Made by a program: the position numbers and the translations under genes. The notes beneath the pieces are model-generated. The model was not told the DNA's origin. It saw only the letters and a program-made list of their open reading frames with translations, and made no database searches. 64,000 bases of DNA from Luteimonas padinae (GTDB taxonomy: Bacteria; Pseudomonadota; Gammaproteobacteria; Xanthomonadales; Xanthomonadaceae), in NCBI RefSeq assembly GCF_014652935.1, contig NZ_BMZT01000005.1, forward strand, positions 124,001 through 188,000, in the 5' to 3' direction. This document shows positions 1 through 7,932 of this stretch, in pieces (position 1 is the first letter of the stretch; the number at the start of each line of letters is the position of its first letter).

Positions 1-489
1 GCAGGCGGTGACCGCGGCGATGTTCGGGCCCTTGGCGCCGGTCATCATCGACACCTGGCCGGCGATCATGTTGATGATGGTGCTGGGCACGTAGAACGGC
101 GAGATCTTGCGCGGGCCGGCCTCGTGCCACTTGATCGCGGTTTCCTCGATGCCCTTCAGGCCGCCGATGCCGGCGCCGATGGCCACGCCGATGCGCTCGG
201 GGTCGGCAGCGACGTCCAGGCCCGCGTCCTGCAGCGCCATCATCGAGGCGGCGACGCCGTAGTGGACGAAGGGGTCCATCTTCTTGACGTCCTTGGCCGC
301 GATCCACTGCGTGGGATCGAAGCCCTTGACCTCGCCGGCGATGCGGGTGGCGAACGCCGACGCGTCGAAATTGGTGATCGGGCCGATGCCCGAGCGGCCG
401 TCCACGATGCCCTGCCAGGACGAGGCCAGATCATTGCCGAGTGGCGACAGGATGCCGAGGCCGGTGATGACGACGCGACGCTTGGACAT
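1..489 (-). CDS. fabF: 3-oxoacyl-ACP synthase II (partial, N-terminal 163 residues)
   Basis: Beta-ketoacyl-ACP synthase II, the condensing enzyme that elongates acyl-ACP with malonyl-ACP. The visible part begins MSKRRVVITGLGILSPLG, the typical KAS II N-terminus, and runs through GVAIGAGIGG to the GPNIAAVTAC motif. The first codon of the window is the codon for Cys163, the position expected for the nucleophilic cysteine of this family, so the catalytic His residues and the C-terminal thiolase-fold half lie off the left edge. It follows acpP in the same direction with about 120 bp between them, which matches the acpP-fabF order of the gammaproteobacterial fab cluster. Family assignment is secure; nothing can be said about the missing part. 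Confidence 0.95.
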   Translation of the reverse strand, partial: MSKRRVVITGLGILSPLGNDLASSWQGIVDGRSGIGPITNFDASAFATRIAGEVKGFDPTQWIAAKDVKKMDPFVHYGVAASMMALQDAGLDVAADPERIGVAIGAGIGGLKGIEETAIKWHEAGPRKISPFYVPSTIINMIAGQVSMMTGAKGPNIAAVTAC

Positions 490-609
490 GGGAACTCCGG
501 ACGGTTGTGCGTGCTGTGCGAGCGCGCCGCTACGGCGCGCCGGAAACGCCCGAGGCCGCATCAGCGGCCCCGGGTTGTGCATTCGGTCGGCGCATCGCGC
601 CGCCGGCGA

Positions 610-849
610 TCAGGCCTTGACGTGGGCCTTGATGTAGTCGATCGCCTGCTGCACCGAAGTGATCTTCTCGGCTTCCTCGTCGGGGATCTCGCACTCGAAC
701 TCTTCTTCGAGGGCCATCACCAGTTCGACGGTATCGAGGGAATCGGCACCCAGGTCGTCGACGAAGGAGGCGCTTGCGCTGACCTCGTCTTCCTTGACGC
801 CCAGTTGTTCGACGACGATCTTCTTGACGCGCTCTTCGATGCTGCTCAT
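610..849 (-). CDS. acpP: Acyl carrier protein
   Basis: 79-residue acidic acyl carrier protein that holds the growing acyl chain on a 4'-phosphopantetheine arm. It contains the invariant [13 protein letters not shown] motif; the Ser of DSL is the phosphopantetheinylation site. Length and sequence (start [17 protein letters not shown], Glu-rich helices II and III) are those of primary-metabolism ACPs. The ATG at 847-849 is the only start giving the right N-terminus. It lies between fabG and fabF, as in Escherichia coli, and is presumably co-transcribed with them or expressed from its own promoter in the 112-bp gap to fabG. Confidence 0.98.
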   Translation of the reverse strand: MSSIEERVKKIVVEQLGVKEDEVSASASFVDDLGADSLDTVELVMALEEEFECEIPDEEAEKITSVQQAIDYIKAHVKA

Positions 850-961
850 GTGTTGTTGGCTCCGGTGGAGGCTGTTGCGGTGGGTAGTGTAAGGGATTCG
901 GTCCGGGGCGGTACTGCCCGTCGGCTCCCCTTTCGATTCAAGGGCTTGGCGCCCGGGTGCA

Positions 962-1705
962 TCACGGCATGTACATCCCGCCGTTGACGTGCAGGGTCTC
1001 GCCGGTGATGTAGCCGGCGTCCGGGCCGGCCAGGAAGGCGACGGCGCGGGCGATGTCGGAAGGCTCGCCGAGGCGGCCAAGCGCGATCTGCTGTGACATC
1101 GCCGCCTTCGCGTCCTCGGGCAGGTCACGGGTCATGTCGGTGGCGATGAAGCCCGGCGCGACCACGTTCACGGTCACGCCGCGGCTGCCGATCTCCTTCG
1201 CCAGCGACTTCGAGAACGCGATGATGCCGGCCTTGGCCGCGGCGTAGTTCGCCTGGCCAGCATTGCCGGTCACGCCCACCACCGAGGCGATGTTGATGAT
1301 GCGGCCGCGGCGGGCCTTCATCATCCCGCGCATCACCGCCTTGCTGCTGCGGTAGACGCTGGTGAGGTTGGTGTCGAGGATGGCCTGCCAGTCCTCGTCC
1401 TTCATCCGCATCAGCAGGTTGTCGCGGGTGATGCCGGCGTTGTTGACCAGGATCGAGAGCGCGCCGATGTCCTTGCCGATGCCCTCGATCAGCGCCTCGA
1501 TCGCACCGGGCGCGGCGACGTCGAGCACGCGGCCGTGGCCACCCTGCGCCGCGAGGCGCTCGCCGATGGCCTTCGCCCCGCCCTCGCTGGTCGCCGTACC
1601 GACGACCGTCGCGCCGCGCGCGGCCAGCTCGTCGGCGATCGCCGCGCCAATACCGCGGCTGGCGCCGGTCACCAGCGCGATCTCGCCCTTCAGTTCCTGG
1701 GTCAT
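962..1705 (-). CDS. fabG: 3-oxoacyl-ACP reductase
   Basis: 247-residue short-chain dehydrogenase that reduces 3-oxoacyl-ACP with NADPH in each elongation cycle. Visible hallmarks are the Rossmann motif TGASRGIG (residues 13-20), the NNAG motif (88-91) and the catalytic triad Ser141, Tyr154, Lys158 (in NYAAAKAG). The C-terminus ends [13 protein letters not shown], typical of FabG. Its place between fabD and acpP excludes most other SDR roles. An inverted-repeat element occupies most of the 174-bp gap to fabD, so fabG may depend on read-through of that structure or on a promoter close to 1706-1735. Confidence 0.97.
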   Translation of the reverse strand: MTQELKGEIALVTGASRGIGAAIADELAARGATVVGTATSEGGAKAIGERLAAQGGHGRVLDVAAPGAIEALIEGIGKDIGALSILVNNAGITRDNLLMRMKDEDWQAILDTNLTSVYRSSKAVMRGMMKARRGRIINIASVVGVTGNAGQANYAAAKAGIIAFSKSLAKEIGSRGVTVNVVAPGFIATDMTRDLPEDAKAAMSQQIALGRLGEPSDIARAVAFLAGPDAGYITGETLHVNGGMYMP

Positions 1706-1735
1706 GTCGTTTTTGCCTGTGTCAGTTCAAAAGCC

Positions 1736-1875
1736 TTGCCACGGATGAACGCGGATCACACGGATTCACACGGATAAAGCAGGAAAAACATGTCTGCAAC
1801 GGCGGCGCCAATGCTGTTTCATCCGCATTTGCTCTATCCGTGTAAATCCGTGTGATCCGCGTTCATCCGTGGCAA
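1736..1875. repeat. Long inverted repeat of CGGAT boxes, copy 1
   Basis: Two 45-bp arms (1736-1780 and 1831-1875) are reverse complements with two mismatches, around a 50-bp centre. Each arm carries four CGGAT boxes spaced 9-10 bp apart (ACGGAT, GCGGAT, ACGGAT, ACGGAT), preceded by TTGCCA at the outer end. It fills the fabG-fabD gap. Related copies are at 2943-3105 and 40820-41045. The outer edge stops 5 bp short of the fabD stop codon. Confidence 0.9.
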
Positions 1876-1879
1876 AAAA

Positions 1880-2836
1880 TCAGCTCTTCCATTCCGCGAG
1901 CGCTGCCTCGAAGTCGGCGGCGGTGCCGAGCGTGCGGGCGTCAAGGGATTTGTCGATGCGCTTCGCCAGGCCGGTCAGGACCTTGCCGGGGCCGCATTCG
2001 GCGATGCCGGTGGCACCGCGGGCGGCGAGTGCCTGCACGCAGCCGGTCCACTGCACCGGGAGGTAGAGCTGGCGCACCAGCGCATCGCGGATGGCCTGCA
2101 CGCCGTCGTGCACTTCGGCATCGACGTTCTGCACCACCGGCAGCGAGGGCTCGCGCCAGGCGAGGCCGGACATGGCTTCGGACAGGCGGTTGGCGGCCTC
2201 GCGCATCAGCGGGGTATGCGAGGGCACGCTCACCGCCAGCTTGACCGCCTTGCGCACGCCCTTCGCGGCGAGCAGCTCCAGCGCGCGGTCGACCGCGGCC
2301 GCATGGCCGCCGATCACCACCTGGCCGGGCGAGTTGAAGTTCGCGGGCACCACCACGTCGTCGCCGGATGCCTCCGCGCAGGTGTCGCGCACCAGCGCGT
2401 CCTCGGCGCCGATCACCGCGGCCATCGCACCGGTACCGGCCGGCGCGGCGTCCTGCATCAGCTGGCCGCGCAGGCGCACCAGGCGCGCGGCGTCGGCCAG
2501 CGGCAGCGCGCCGGCGGCCACCAGCGCCGAGTATTCGCCCAGGCTGTGGCCGGCCAGCAGCGACGGCATCGCGCCGCCCGCCGCCTGCCAGGCGCGCCAG
2601 ACGGCCACGCCCGCGGCCAGCAGCGCCGGCTGGGTGAACTCGGTCTGGTTGAGGCGCCCGTCGCCCTCGTCCTGCGACAGCGCCCAGAGATCCACGCCCG
2701 CGCCTTCGGAGGCCTCGGCAAACGCCTCGCGCACCACCGCATGCACGTCCGCCAGGTCGGCGAGCATGCCCGGCGACTGCGAGCCCTGTCCGGGAAACAC
2801 GAAAGCGAGCTGGGAACCGGTCACGCGCACATCCAT
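1880..2836 (-). CDS. fabD: Malonyl-CoA:ACP transacylase
   Basis: 318-residue malonyltransferase that loads malonyl groups from malonyl-CoA onto ACP. Visible motifs: FVFPGQGSQ near the N-terminus, the nucleophile elbow GHSLGE with Ser98, and the catalytic His207 in VPSHTPLM; the QTEFTQPALL helix is also typical. The ATG at 2834-2836 gives MDVRVTGSQLAFVFPGQG, a normal family start; the open frame continues upstream into the repeat-containing gap but without family-like sequence. It is separated from fabH by 344 bp that contain no gene. Confidence 0.96.
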   Translation of the reverse strand: MDVRVTGSQLAFVFPGQGSQSPGMLADLADVHAVVREAFAEASEGAGVDLWALSQDEGDGRLNQTEFTQPALLAAGVAVWRAWQAAGGAMPSLLAGHSLGEYSALVAAGALPLADAARLVRLRGQLMQDAAPAGTGAMAAVIGAEDALVRDTCAEASGDDVVVPANFNSPGQVVIGGHAAAVDRALELLAAKGVRKAVKLAVSVPSHTPLMREAANRLSEAMSGLAWREPSLPVVQNVDAEVHDGVQAIRDALVRQLYLPVQWTGCVQALAARGATGIAECGPGKVLTGLAKRIDKSLDARTLGTAADFEAALAEWKS

Positions 2837-2942
2837 TCGAAAAAAGCCGGGCGATGATAAGCGCGAACCCCCCGCTCCGTCTGTACCCGCCCGTATTGAC
2901 CGCCCATGACCGCGGACGCGATGTGGCATTTGAAAGCCTTTG

Positions 2943-3105
2943 GCCACGGATGACGCGGATTAGCGCGGATTGCGCGGATCTGGCCGGGGCAAGCCAGGAG
3001 CATCACGTCTCTTGGTCAGCATTCTTTCTTTTCAATCAAGGGGATCGCTCCGATCTGGCCTCAGCCGGATCCGCGCAATCCGCGTCAATCGGCGTCATCC
3101 GCGGC
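2943..3105. repeat. Long inverted repeat of CGGAT boxes, copy 2
   Basis: Arms of about 42 bp (2943-2984 and 3064-3105) pair with a handful of mismatches around a 79-bp centre. The left arm reads GCCACGGATGACGCGGAT at its outer end and again carries four CGGAT boxes in roughly 10-bp steps. It is the main content of the 344-bp gap between fabD and fabH (2837-3180); I see no open frame of family-like sequence in the rest of that gap. It is more diverged than copies 1 and 3. Confidence 0.85.
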
Positions 3106-3180
3106 AGAAAGCTCTCGACAGCCCGGAACGCAAAAAGGCCGCGGAATGCGCGGCCCTTGCGTGGTGCGATGTGGCGCGGC

Positions 3181-4173
3181 TCAATAGCGCAGCAGCGCCG
3201 AGCCCCAGGTGAAGCCGCCGCCGAAGGCTTCCAGCAGCAGCAGCTGGCCGCGTTCGACCTTGCCCGAGCGCACCGCTTCGTCCAGCGCCAGCGGTACCGA
3301 GCCCGAGGAGGTGTTGCCGTGCTTGTCGACGGTCACGACCACGCGCTCCATCGGCATGTCCAGGCGCTTGGCCGTGGCTTCGATGATGCGCAGGTTGGCC
3401 TGGTGCGGGATCAGCCAGTCGATCTCGTGGCGGTCGATGCCGTTGGCCTCGAGCGTCTCCTCGACGATCGCATCCAGCGCCTTGACCGCGTGCTTGAAGA
3501 CGTCGCTGCCGGCCATGTTGATGCGCACGCCGGCGTTCTTCTCGCCTTCCTTGAAGCCGACCGACACGCCCACCGGGTTCCACAGCAGCTCCTTCTTCGC
3601 GCCGTCGGCGTGGAGATGGGTGCTGAGGATGCCGGTTTCGGTGTCGGCCTTGAGCACCACCGCGCCGGCGCCGTCGCCGAACAGCACGCAGGTGGTGCGC
3701 TCGCTCCAGTCGACCATGCGGGTGAGCGTCTCGGAGCCGATCACCAGCGCGGTCTTCACCGAGCCCGAGGCGATGAACTTCTCGGCCACGCTGAGCGCGT
3801 AGATGAAGCCCGAGCAGGCGGCGTTGACGTCGAACGCGGGACAGCCGGCGATGCCCAGCCGCGCCTGCACCAGGCAGGCCGTGGACGGGAACACCAGGTC
3901 GGGCGTGGTGGTGCCGACCACGATGAGTTCGACCTCGGACGCATCCGTGCCCGCCGCTTCCAGCGCGCGCAGGGCGGCATGCACGGCCAGGTCGCCGGTG
4001 GTCTCGCCTTCGGCGGCCACGTGGCGCTGGCGGATGCCCGTGCGCGCGGCAATCCACTCGTCGGAGGTGTCGACGAACTTCGCCAGGTCGTCGTTGGTCA
4101 GGACCTTGGCCGGCAGGTAGCTGCCGGTTCCGGCGATGCGCGCATACACGCGCGGCACGGGAGATTCGCTCAT
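3181..4173 (-). CDS. fabH: 3-oxoacyl-ACP synthase III
   Basis: 330-residue KAS III, which starts fatty-acid synthesis by condensing an acyl-CoA primer with malonyl-ACP. The catalytic Cys120 sits in NAACSGF, His257 in IPHQAN and Asn287 in GNTSS, the full FabH triad, with the C-terminal [13 protein letters not shown]. Length is normal. It is 8 bp downstream of rpmF, so it is most likely transcribed with rpmF and yceD. In E. coli plsX lies between rpmF and fabH; here it does not. Confidence 0.97.
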   Translation of the reverse strand: MSESPVPRVYARIAGTGSYLPAKVLTNDDLAKFVDTSDEWIAARTGIRQRHVAAEGETTGDLAVHAALRALEAAGTDASEVELIVVGTTTPDLVFPSTACLVQARLGIAGCPAFDVNAACSGFIYALSVAEKFIASGSVKTALVIGSETLTRMVDWSERTTCVLFGDGAGAVVLKADTETGILSTHLHADGAKKELLWNPVGVSVGFKEGEKNAGVRINMAGSDVFKHAVKALDAIVEETLEANGIDRHEIDWLIPHQANLRIIEATAKRLDMPMERVVVTVDKHGNTSSGSVPLALDEAVRSGKVERGQLLLLEAFGGGFTWGSALLRY

Positions 4174-4181
4174 TTCGCGAA

Positions 4182-4376
4182 TCAGTCTTCTTCGACGACG
4201 CGGGTCTTCGGCACGATGACCTGGCGGCCGCGGTAGAAGCCGTCGGCGGTCATGTGGTGGCGGATGTGCGTCTCGCCCGAGGTCGGGTCCGTCGACAGCT
4301 GCTTCGCGCTCAGCGAATCATGGGCACGGCGCATGCCGCGGCGGGAGGGGGACACTCGGGACTTCTGAACAGCCAT
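4182..4376 (-). CDS. rpmF: 50S ribosomal protein L32
   Basis: 64-residue L32, a basic protein of the large ribosomal subunit. The start [20 protein letters not shown] is diagnostic, and the rest ([18 protein letters not shown]) follows the family to the end. It carries no zinc-binding Cys residues, as in the E. coli type. It lies between yceD (48 bp upstream) and fabH (8 bp downstream), the conserved yceD-rpmF-fab arrangement that couples ribosome and membrane-lipid supply. Confidence 0.97.
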   Translation of the reverse strand: MAVQKSRVSPSRRGMRRAHDSLSAKQLSTDPTSGETHIRHHMTADGFYRGRQVIVPKTRVVEED

Positions 4377-4424
4377 GGGATTGCTCCAGCAACGAATTCG
4401 GGGTGATCGGGACGATCGGGCAAC

Positions 4425-4949
4425 TCAATTGTTCTTCTTCAGCGCCGCCAGTGCCGCGAACGGATTGGCCTGCGCCTCCTCGTCGTCGGTGACCGGCCAG
4501 TCACGGTCGACGCTTTCCGATCCGGGCGACACCGGCACCACCGGCACCGCCAGGATCAACTCATCTTCCAGCAGGTCCGCGGGGCGGATGGCGCCGTCCT
4601 CGCCCACCTCGAGGGCTTCGTAGCCCTCCGGCAGCGCGGCCTCGGCGACCTCGGCCTCCTCGTCCCCCGCCCGCAGCAGGCCCAGCCGCTGCACCACCGC
4701 CACCGGATGCACGAAGCGCTGCAGCGTGCGCTGGCAGAGCAGCGGCAGCTGCGCCTCGACCCCCAGTTCGACGTAGGGCACCCGCAGCGCGTCGCGGTCG
4801 AAGGACAGCGTGAACGCCACGTCGCCCTCGGCATCGACCAGCAGCTCGCGCAGGCGCGGCATGGCGGACAACGGCAGGCGGCCGGCGAACTCGCGACGGG
4901 CCGCGACCATGCGCCAGGCGTCGAGTACTTCGGGCACGTCTGCGGACAT
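4425..4949 (-). CDS. yceD: YceD family (DUF177) protein
   Basis: 174-residue DUF177/YceD protein, a conserved neighbour of rpmF linked to 23S rRNA accumulation in plants and bacteria (role known from the family, not seen here). The family pattern is visible: an N-terminal REFAGRLPLSAMPRL segment, a central beta-rich part with a single cysteine (LLCQRTLQRF), the acidic stretch LLEDELILAVPVVP, and the NPFAALAALKKNN end shared by most members. The ATG at 4947-4949 gives MSADVPEVLDAWRM. It diverges from a small membrane protein and maf on the other strand. Confidence 0.9.
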   Translation of the reverse strand: MSADVPEVLDAWRMVAARREFAGRLPLSAMPRLRELLVDAEGDVAFTLSFDRDALRVPYVELGVEAQLPLLCQRTLQRFVHPVAVVQRLGLLRAGDEEAEVAEAALPEGYEALEVGEDGAIRPADLLEDELILAVPVVPVSPGSESVDRDWPVTDDEEAQANPFAALAALKKNN

Positions 4950-5084
4950 AAGCCGCGGAATGTTATGCCTCGGACACACCCATGTCAAACCGCCGGGATC
5001 CCGGCAAACCCTTGTCGCCGCGGGCAATTTGCCTCGCGCGAGGGTTCGGCGGCAGACTGCGGGCCCGCACGCGAGACCCCCGGT

Positions 5085-5447
5085 TTGAGCCTGATAGCGC
5101 TGCTGATCGCGATCGCCGTGGCCCTGGCGGCCTGGCTCCTCTTCCGCCGGCGCAGTGGCCACGACCGCCACCGGCGGGCCATGGCCGGCGTGCTCGACGC
5201 CGCCGACGCCCTCGAGGCCCGCCTGCGCACCGCGCGCAGCGAGATCGAGGCGGTGGCCGGGGACGGCGCCGACCCGGTGCGCGAGGCCATGCAGGAGATG
5301 CTGCGCCAGCGCCTGTGGCTGCAGCAGCACGGCGCCTCGGCGTCCAGCGGGCAACTGGACGCCGTGCGCGAGTCCATCGACGCCGCCCGCTCGCGCATCG
5401 ACCACCAGCTCGGCCGCATCGAGCGCGCCCGGGCACCGCTGCCGTGA
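5085..5447 (+). CDS. Hypothetical single-pass membrane protein with coiled coil
   Basis: I do not recognise this family. From a TTG start at 5085 the product has 120 residues: one hydrophobic segment (about residues 3-19, SLIALLIAIAVALAAWLLF) followed by RRR, which predicts a cytoplasmic C-terminal part, then a charged Ala/Arg/Glu-rich helix (about 30-115) with heptad-like spacing. The frame stays open far upstream, so the start is uncertain; TTG 5085 is chosen because it places the membrane segment at the N-terminus and a GAGA sits about 10 bp before it. Its TGA overlaps a possible GTG start of maf, so the two are probably co-translated. Codon use is like that of its neighbours. Confidence 0.6.
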   Translation: MSLIALLIAIAVALAAWLLFRRRSGHDRHRRAMAGVLDAADALEARLRTARSEIEAVAGDGADPVREAMQEMLRQRLWLQQHGASASSGQLDAVRESIDAARSRIDHQLGRIERARAPLP

Positions 5448-5452
5448 GCGCG

Positions 5453-6025
5453 ATGCCGCGCCTGGTGCTGGCCTCCACCTCGCGCTACCGCGGTGAGCTG
5501 CTGGCGCGGCTGCGATGGCCCTTCGACACCGAGCGCCCGGACGTCGACGAGACGCCGCTGGCGGACGAGACCCCGCAGGCGCTGGCCCTGCGCCTGGCCG
5601 TGGCCAAGGCCTCCGCGGTGGCCGCCCGGCTGCCGCATGACTGCGTGATCGGCTCCGACCAGGTGGCCGATTTCGACGGCCGGCCGCTCGGCAAGCCGGG
5701 TGGACGCGAGGCCGCGATCGCCCAGCTGATGGCGATGTCGGGGCGCTGCGTGGCCTTCCGCACCGCCGTGGCAATCGCCCTGGGCGGCCGCGTGGCCAGC
5801 GCCCTGGACACCACCGTGGTGCGCTTCCGCAGCCTCGCCCGGGGCGAGGTCGAGCGCTACCTCGACCTCGAGCAACCCTACGATTGCGCCGGCAGCTTCA
5901 AGTCGGAAGGCCTGGGGATCACGCTGTTCGACGCCATCGAGACCAGCGACCCCACCGCCCTGGTGGGCCTGCCGCTGATCGCCACCGCGCGCCTGCTGCG
6001 CGAAGCCGGCCTCGCCCTGCCCTGA
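5453..6025 (+). CDS. maf: Maf family nucleotide pyrophosphatase (YceF type)
   Basis: 190-residue Maf/HAM1-fold nucleoside triphosphate pyrophosphatase. Motifs in order: LASTSRYRGELL (residues 5-16), DVDE, GSDQV, then CAGSFKSEGLGI and TALVGLPLI. The GSDQ and CAGSFKSEG signatures match E. coli YceF, for which m7GTP hydrolysis is described, rather than the dTTP/UTP-specific YhdE type. ATG 5453 gives MPRLVLAST; an in-frame GTG at 5444 would add three residues and overlap the upstream stop codon. In E. coli yceF is also next to yceD-rpmF, though divergent, so synteny supports the assignment. Confidence 0.92.
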   Translation: MPRLVLASTSRYRGELLARLRWPFDTERPDVDETPLADETPQALALRLAVAKASAVAARLPHDCVIGSDQVADFDGRPLGKPGGREAAIAQLMAMSGRCVAFRTAVAIALGGRVASALDTTVVRFRSLARGEVERYLDLEQPYDCAGSFKSEGLGITLFDAIETSDPTALVGLPLIATARLLREAGLALP

Positions 6026-6028
6026 GCC

Positions 6029-7885
6029 TCAGTGCGCCGCGGCGTCGAGCACTTCGATCCGCTGCTCCGACCAGTCCTCGACGCTGCCGTCGCGCCCGTG
6101 CAGGCGCAGGCCGAGCCAGTGCGTGCCGCCGCTGCCGGGCGGCAGCGCGACCTTGGCCGAGAAGCCGACGCCGGGATGGCCCGGATCGGTGGAGATCTTC
6201 CAGTACCGGGCCACGCCGGGGCTGGCGAGCCCGTACGTGGCCTCGGCGACGACGCTGCCGTCGAACAGGACCTCCACGCGTTCGATGCCGACGCCGTCCT
6301 TGAAGGCCCAGCCATCGACCCTGAAGTCGCCGCCGACCCGGGCATTCGCCACGGGCGCGTCGACCCAGGCCATCGCCGGCAGCGTGCACGCCGCGTCGGG
6401 GTCACGCGTGCCGCCGTCGATGGCGAACAGCAGGAAGCGGGTGCGGCCGTGGTCGACGTTGAGCACGCGCGGCGGCGGCAGCGGGCCGAAGCGGCGGCAC
6501 AGCGCGTGGTAGCGCAGCAGCAGGTGCTTGTATTCGACCTCGCTGGCGGCGATCACCAGCAGCACCGGCCCGCCGGGATCGGTGGCGCCGGTGGCCTCGA
6601 GGCCCCACAGGCGCAGCTGCGGGGCGCGCCCGTGCTGGCGGTTGACCGGGTGCTCGAGCACTTCGATCCCGGCATCGCCCAGCGCGAAGCCCAGTTCCGC
6701 CCCGACCTTGAAGTTGTCGGCCACGATGCGGGTGCCTTCGGGCATGCCCTCGCGGACTTCGCGCACGCCATCGGCGAGCACGTCCCAGCCGGCGAAATTG
6801 GACGGGTACCACTTCATGGCCGCGGTGCGGGCACGCAGGTCGGGCACGGAAACGAAGGCGTAATACCCCAGCACCGCCGCCATGCCGACGCCCGCACCGG
6901 CCCAGGTGAGCACGCGCAGCCAGCGCGGCCAGCGCAGCAGCAGGGTCGGCAGCAACGGCAGCAGCGCGACCAGTCCGGGCAGCGGCCAGTGGAAGCTCAC
7001 GCGCTCGGTGTCGGCGAAGAAGCCGAGCACGAAGAAGCCCAGCACCACCAGCCCACCGCACAGCGCGATGAAGCGCACCGGGTCGCTGTCGTCGCGGACG
7101 CCGCGGACGCCGGCCCACAGCAGGGCCGCGAACAGCAGCGGCGTGGCCAGCAGCGCCTGGATGGCGATGAACCAGACGCCGTCCCACTGCCAGGCCCAGG
7201 GATGGCGGTCGACCAGCTGGAAGCGCAGGCCGGCCTCGGCGTTCTCGAAGTTCCAGGCCAGCAGCGGCGTCCACGCCGCGATGCCGAAGGCGATCGCGAT
7301 CCACAGCCGCGGGTCGCGCAGCGCCTGCCGGCCCTGCGGCAGCGCCAGCAGCGCGAGCGCGCCAACGCCGATCACCGCCGCGAAGCGGTAATGGCTCAGC
7401 GCTCCGATCGCGAGGCCGAGCGCGAGCTGCAGGGCGGCGCCGTAGCCGACGCCGCGCAGCAGGCGCGCGCCGGCGTCCAGGCACAGCAGCGTGGCCAGCA
7501 CCATCGCCGTGTCCGGCAGCGCCATCAGGCCCAGCGTCCCCGACAGCGGCAGCAGCAGCGTGGCGATGCCTGCCAGCCAGCCGTGGCGCTCGCCGAATTC
7601 GCGCGCGGTCACCCGCACCACCAGCCACGGCACCAGCGAGGCCAGCAGCAGGAACGGCATGCGCAGCGCCAGCGTGCCTTCACCGAAGACGGTGGTGCCG
7701 ATGCGGATCAGCCACGCGGTGAGGCCCGGGAGATCGGAGTACGCCCACGCCAGGTGGCGGCTCTCCTGCCAGTAGAACGCCTCGTCCACGAACAGCGGCA
7801 GGCGCGCGGCGACCACCGCCTTGAGCAGCAGCAGCGCGCACCAGAGCGCGACGAAGGTCGCGCGCGCATCGATCTTTTCCCGCAT
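6029..7885 (-). CDS. GT39-type membrane glycosyltransferase with C-terminal beta domain
   Basis: 618-residue multi-pass membrane protein of the ArnT/PMT_2 glycosyltransferase type, which transfers sugars from polyprenyl-phosphate donors on the periplasmic side. The first loop carries the acidic signature LFVDEAFYW (about residues 31-39) followed by HLAWAYSDLPGLTAWLIR, as in ArnT. About ten hydrophobic segments follow to about residue 340. The remainder is soluble; the last part (about 500-618, containing VDGWAFKDGVGIERVEVLFDGS and WLGLRLHGRDGS) looks like an Ig-like or galactose-binding beta-sandwich. Acceptor and donor cannot be told from sequence. It lies tail-to-tail with maf (3 bp) and diverges from the moxR operon. 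ArnT itself is possible but less likely. Confidence 0.8.
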   Translation of the reverse strand: MREKIDARATFVALWCALLLLKAVVAARLPLFVDEAFYWQESRHLAWAYSDLPGLTAWLIRIGTTVFGEGTLALRMPFLLLASLVPWLVVRVTAREFGERHGWLAGIATLLLPLSGTLGLMALPDTAMVLATLLCLDAGARLLRGVGYGAALQLALGLAIGALSHYRFAAVIGVGALALLALPQGRQALRDPRLWIAIAFGIAAWTPLLAWNFENAEAGLRFQLVDRHPWAWQWDGVWFIAIQALLATPLLFAALLWAGVRGVRDDSDPVRFIALCGGLVVLGFFVLGFFADTERVSFHWPLPGLVALLPLLPTLLLRWPRWLRVLTWAGAGVGMAAVLGYYAFVSVPDLRARTAAMKWYPSNFAGWDVLADGVREVREGMPEGTRIVADNFKVGAELGFALGDAGIEVLEHPVNRQHGRAPQLRLWGLEATGATDPGGPVLLVIAASEVEYKHLLLRYHALCRRFGPLPPPRVLNVDHGRTRFLLFAIDGGTRDPDAACTLPAMAWVDAPVANARVGGDFRVDGWAFKDGVGIERVEVLFDGSVVAEATYGLASPGVARYWKISTDPGHPGVGFSAKVALPPGSGGTHWLGLRLHGRDGSVEDWSEQRIEVLDAAAH

Positions 7886-7932
7886 CCCGCAACGACCTCG
7901 CTACACTTCGCCGGAGCCACACGGAGCCCGGC

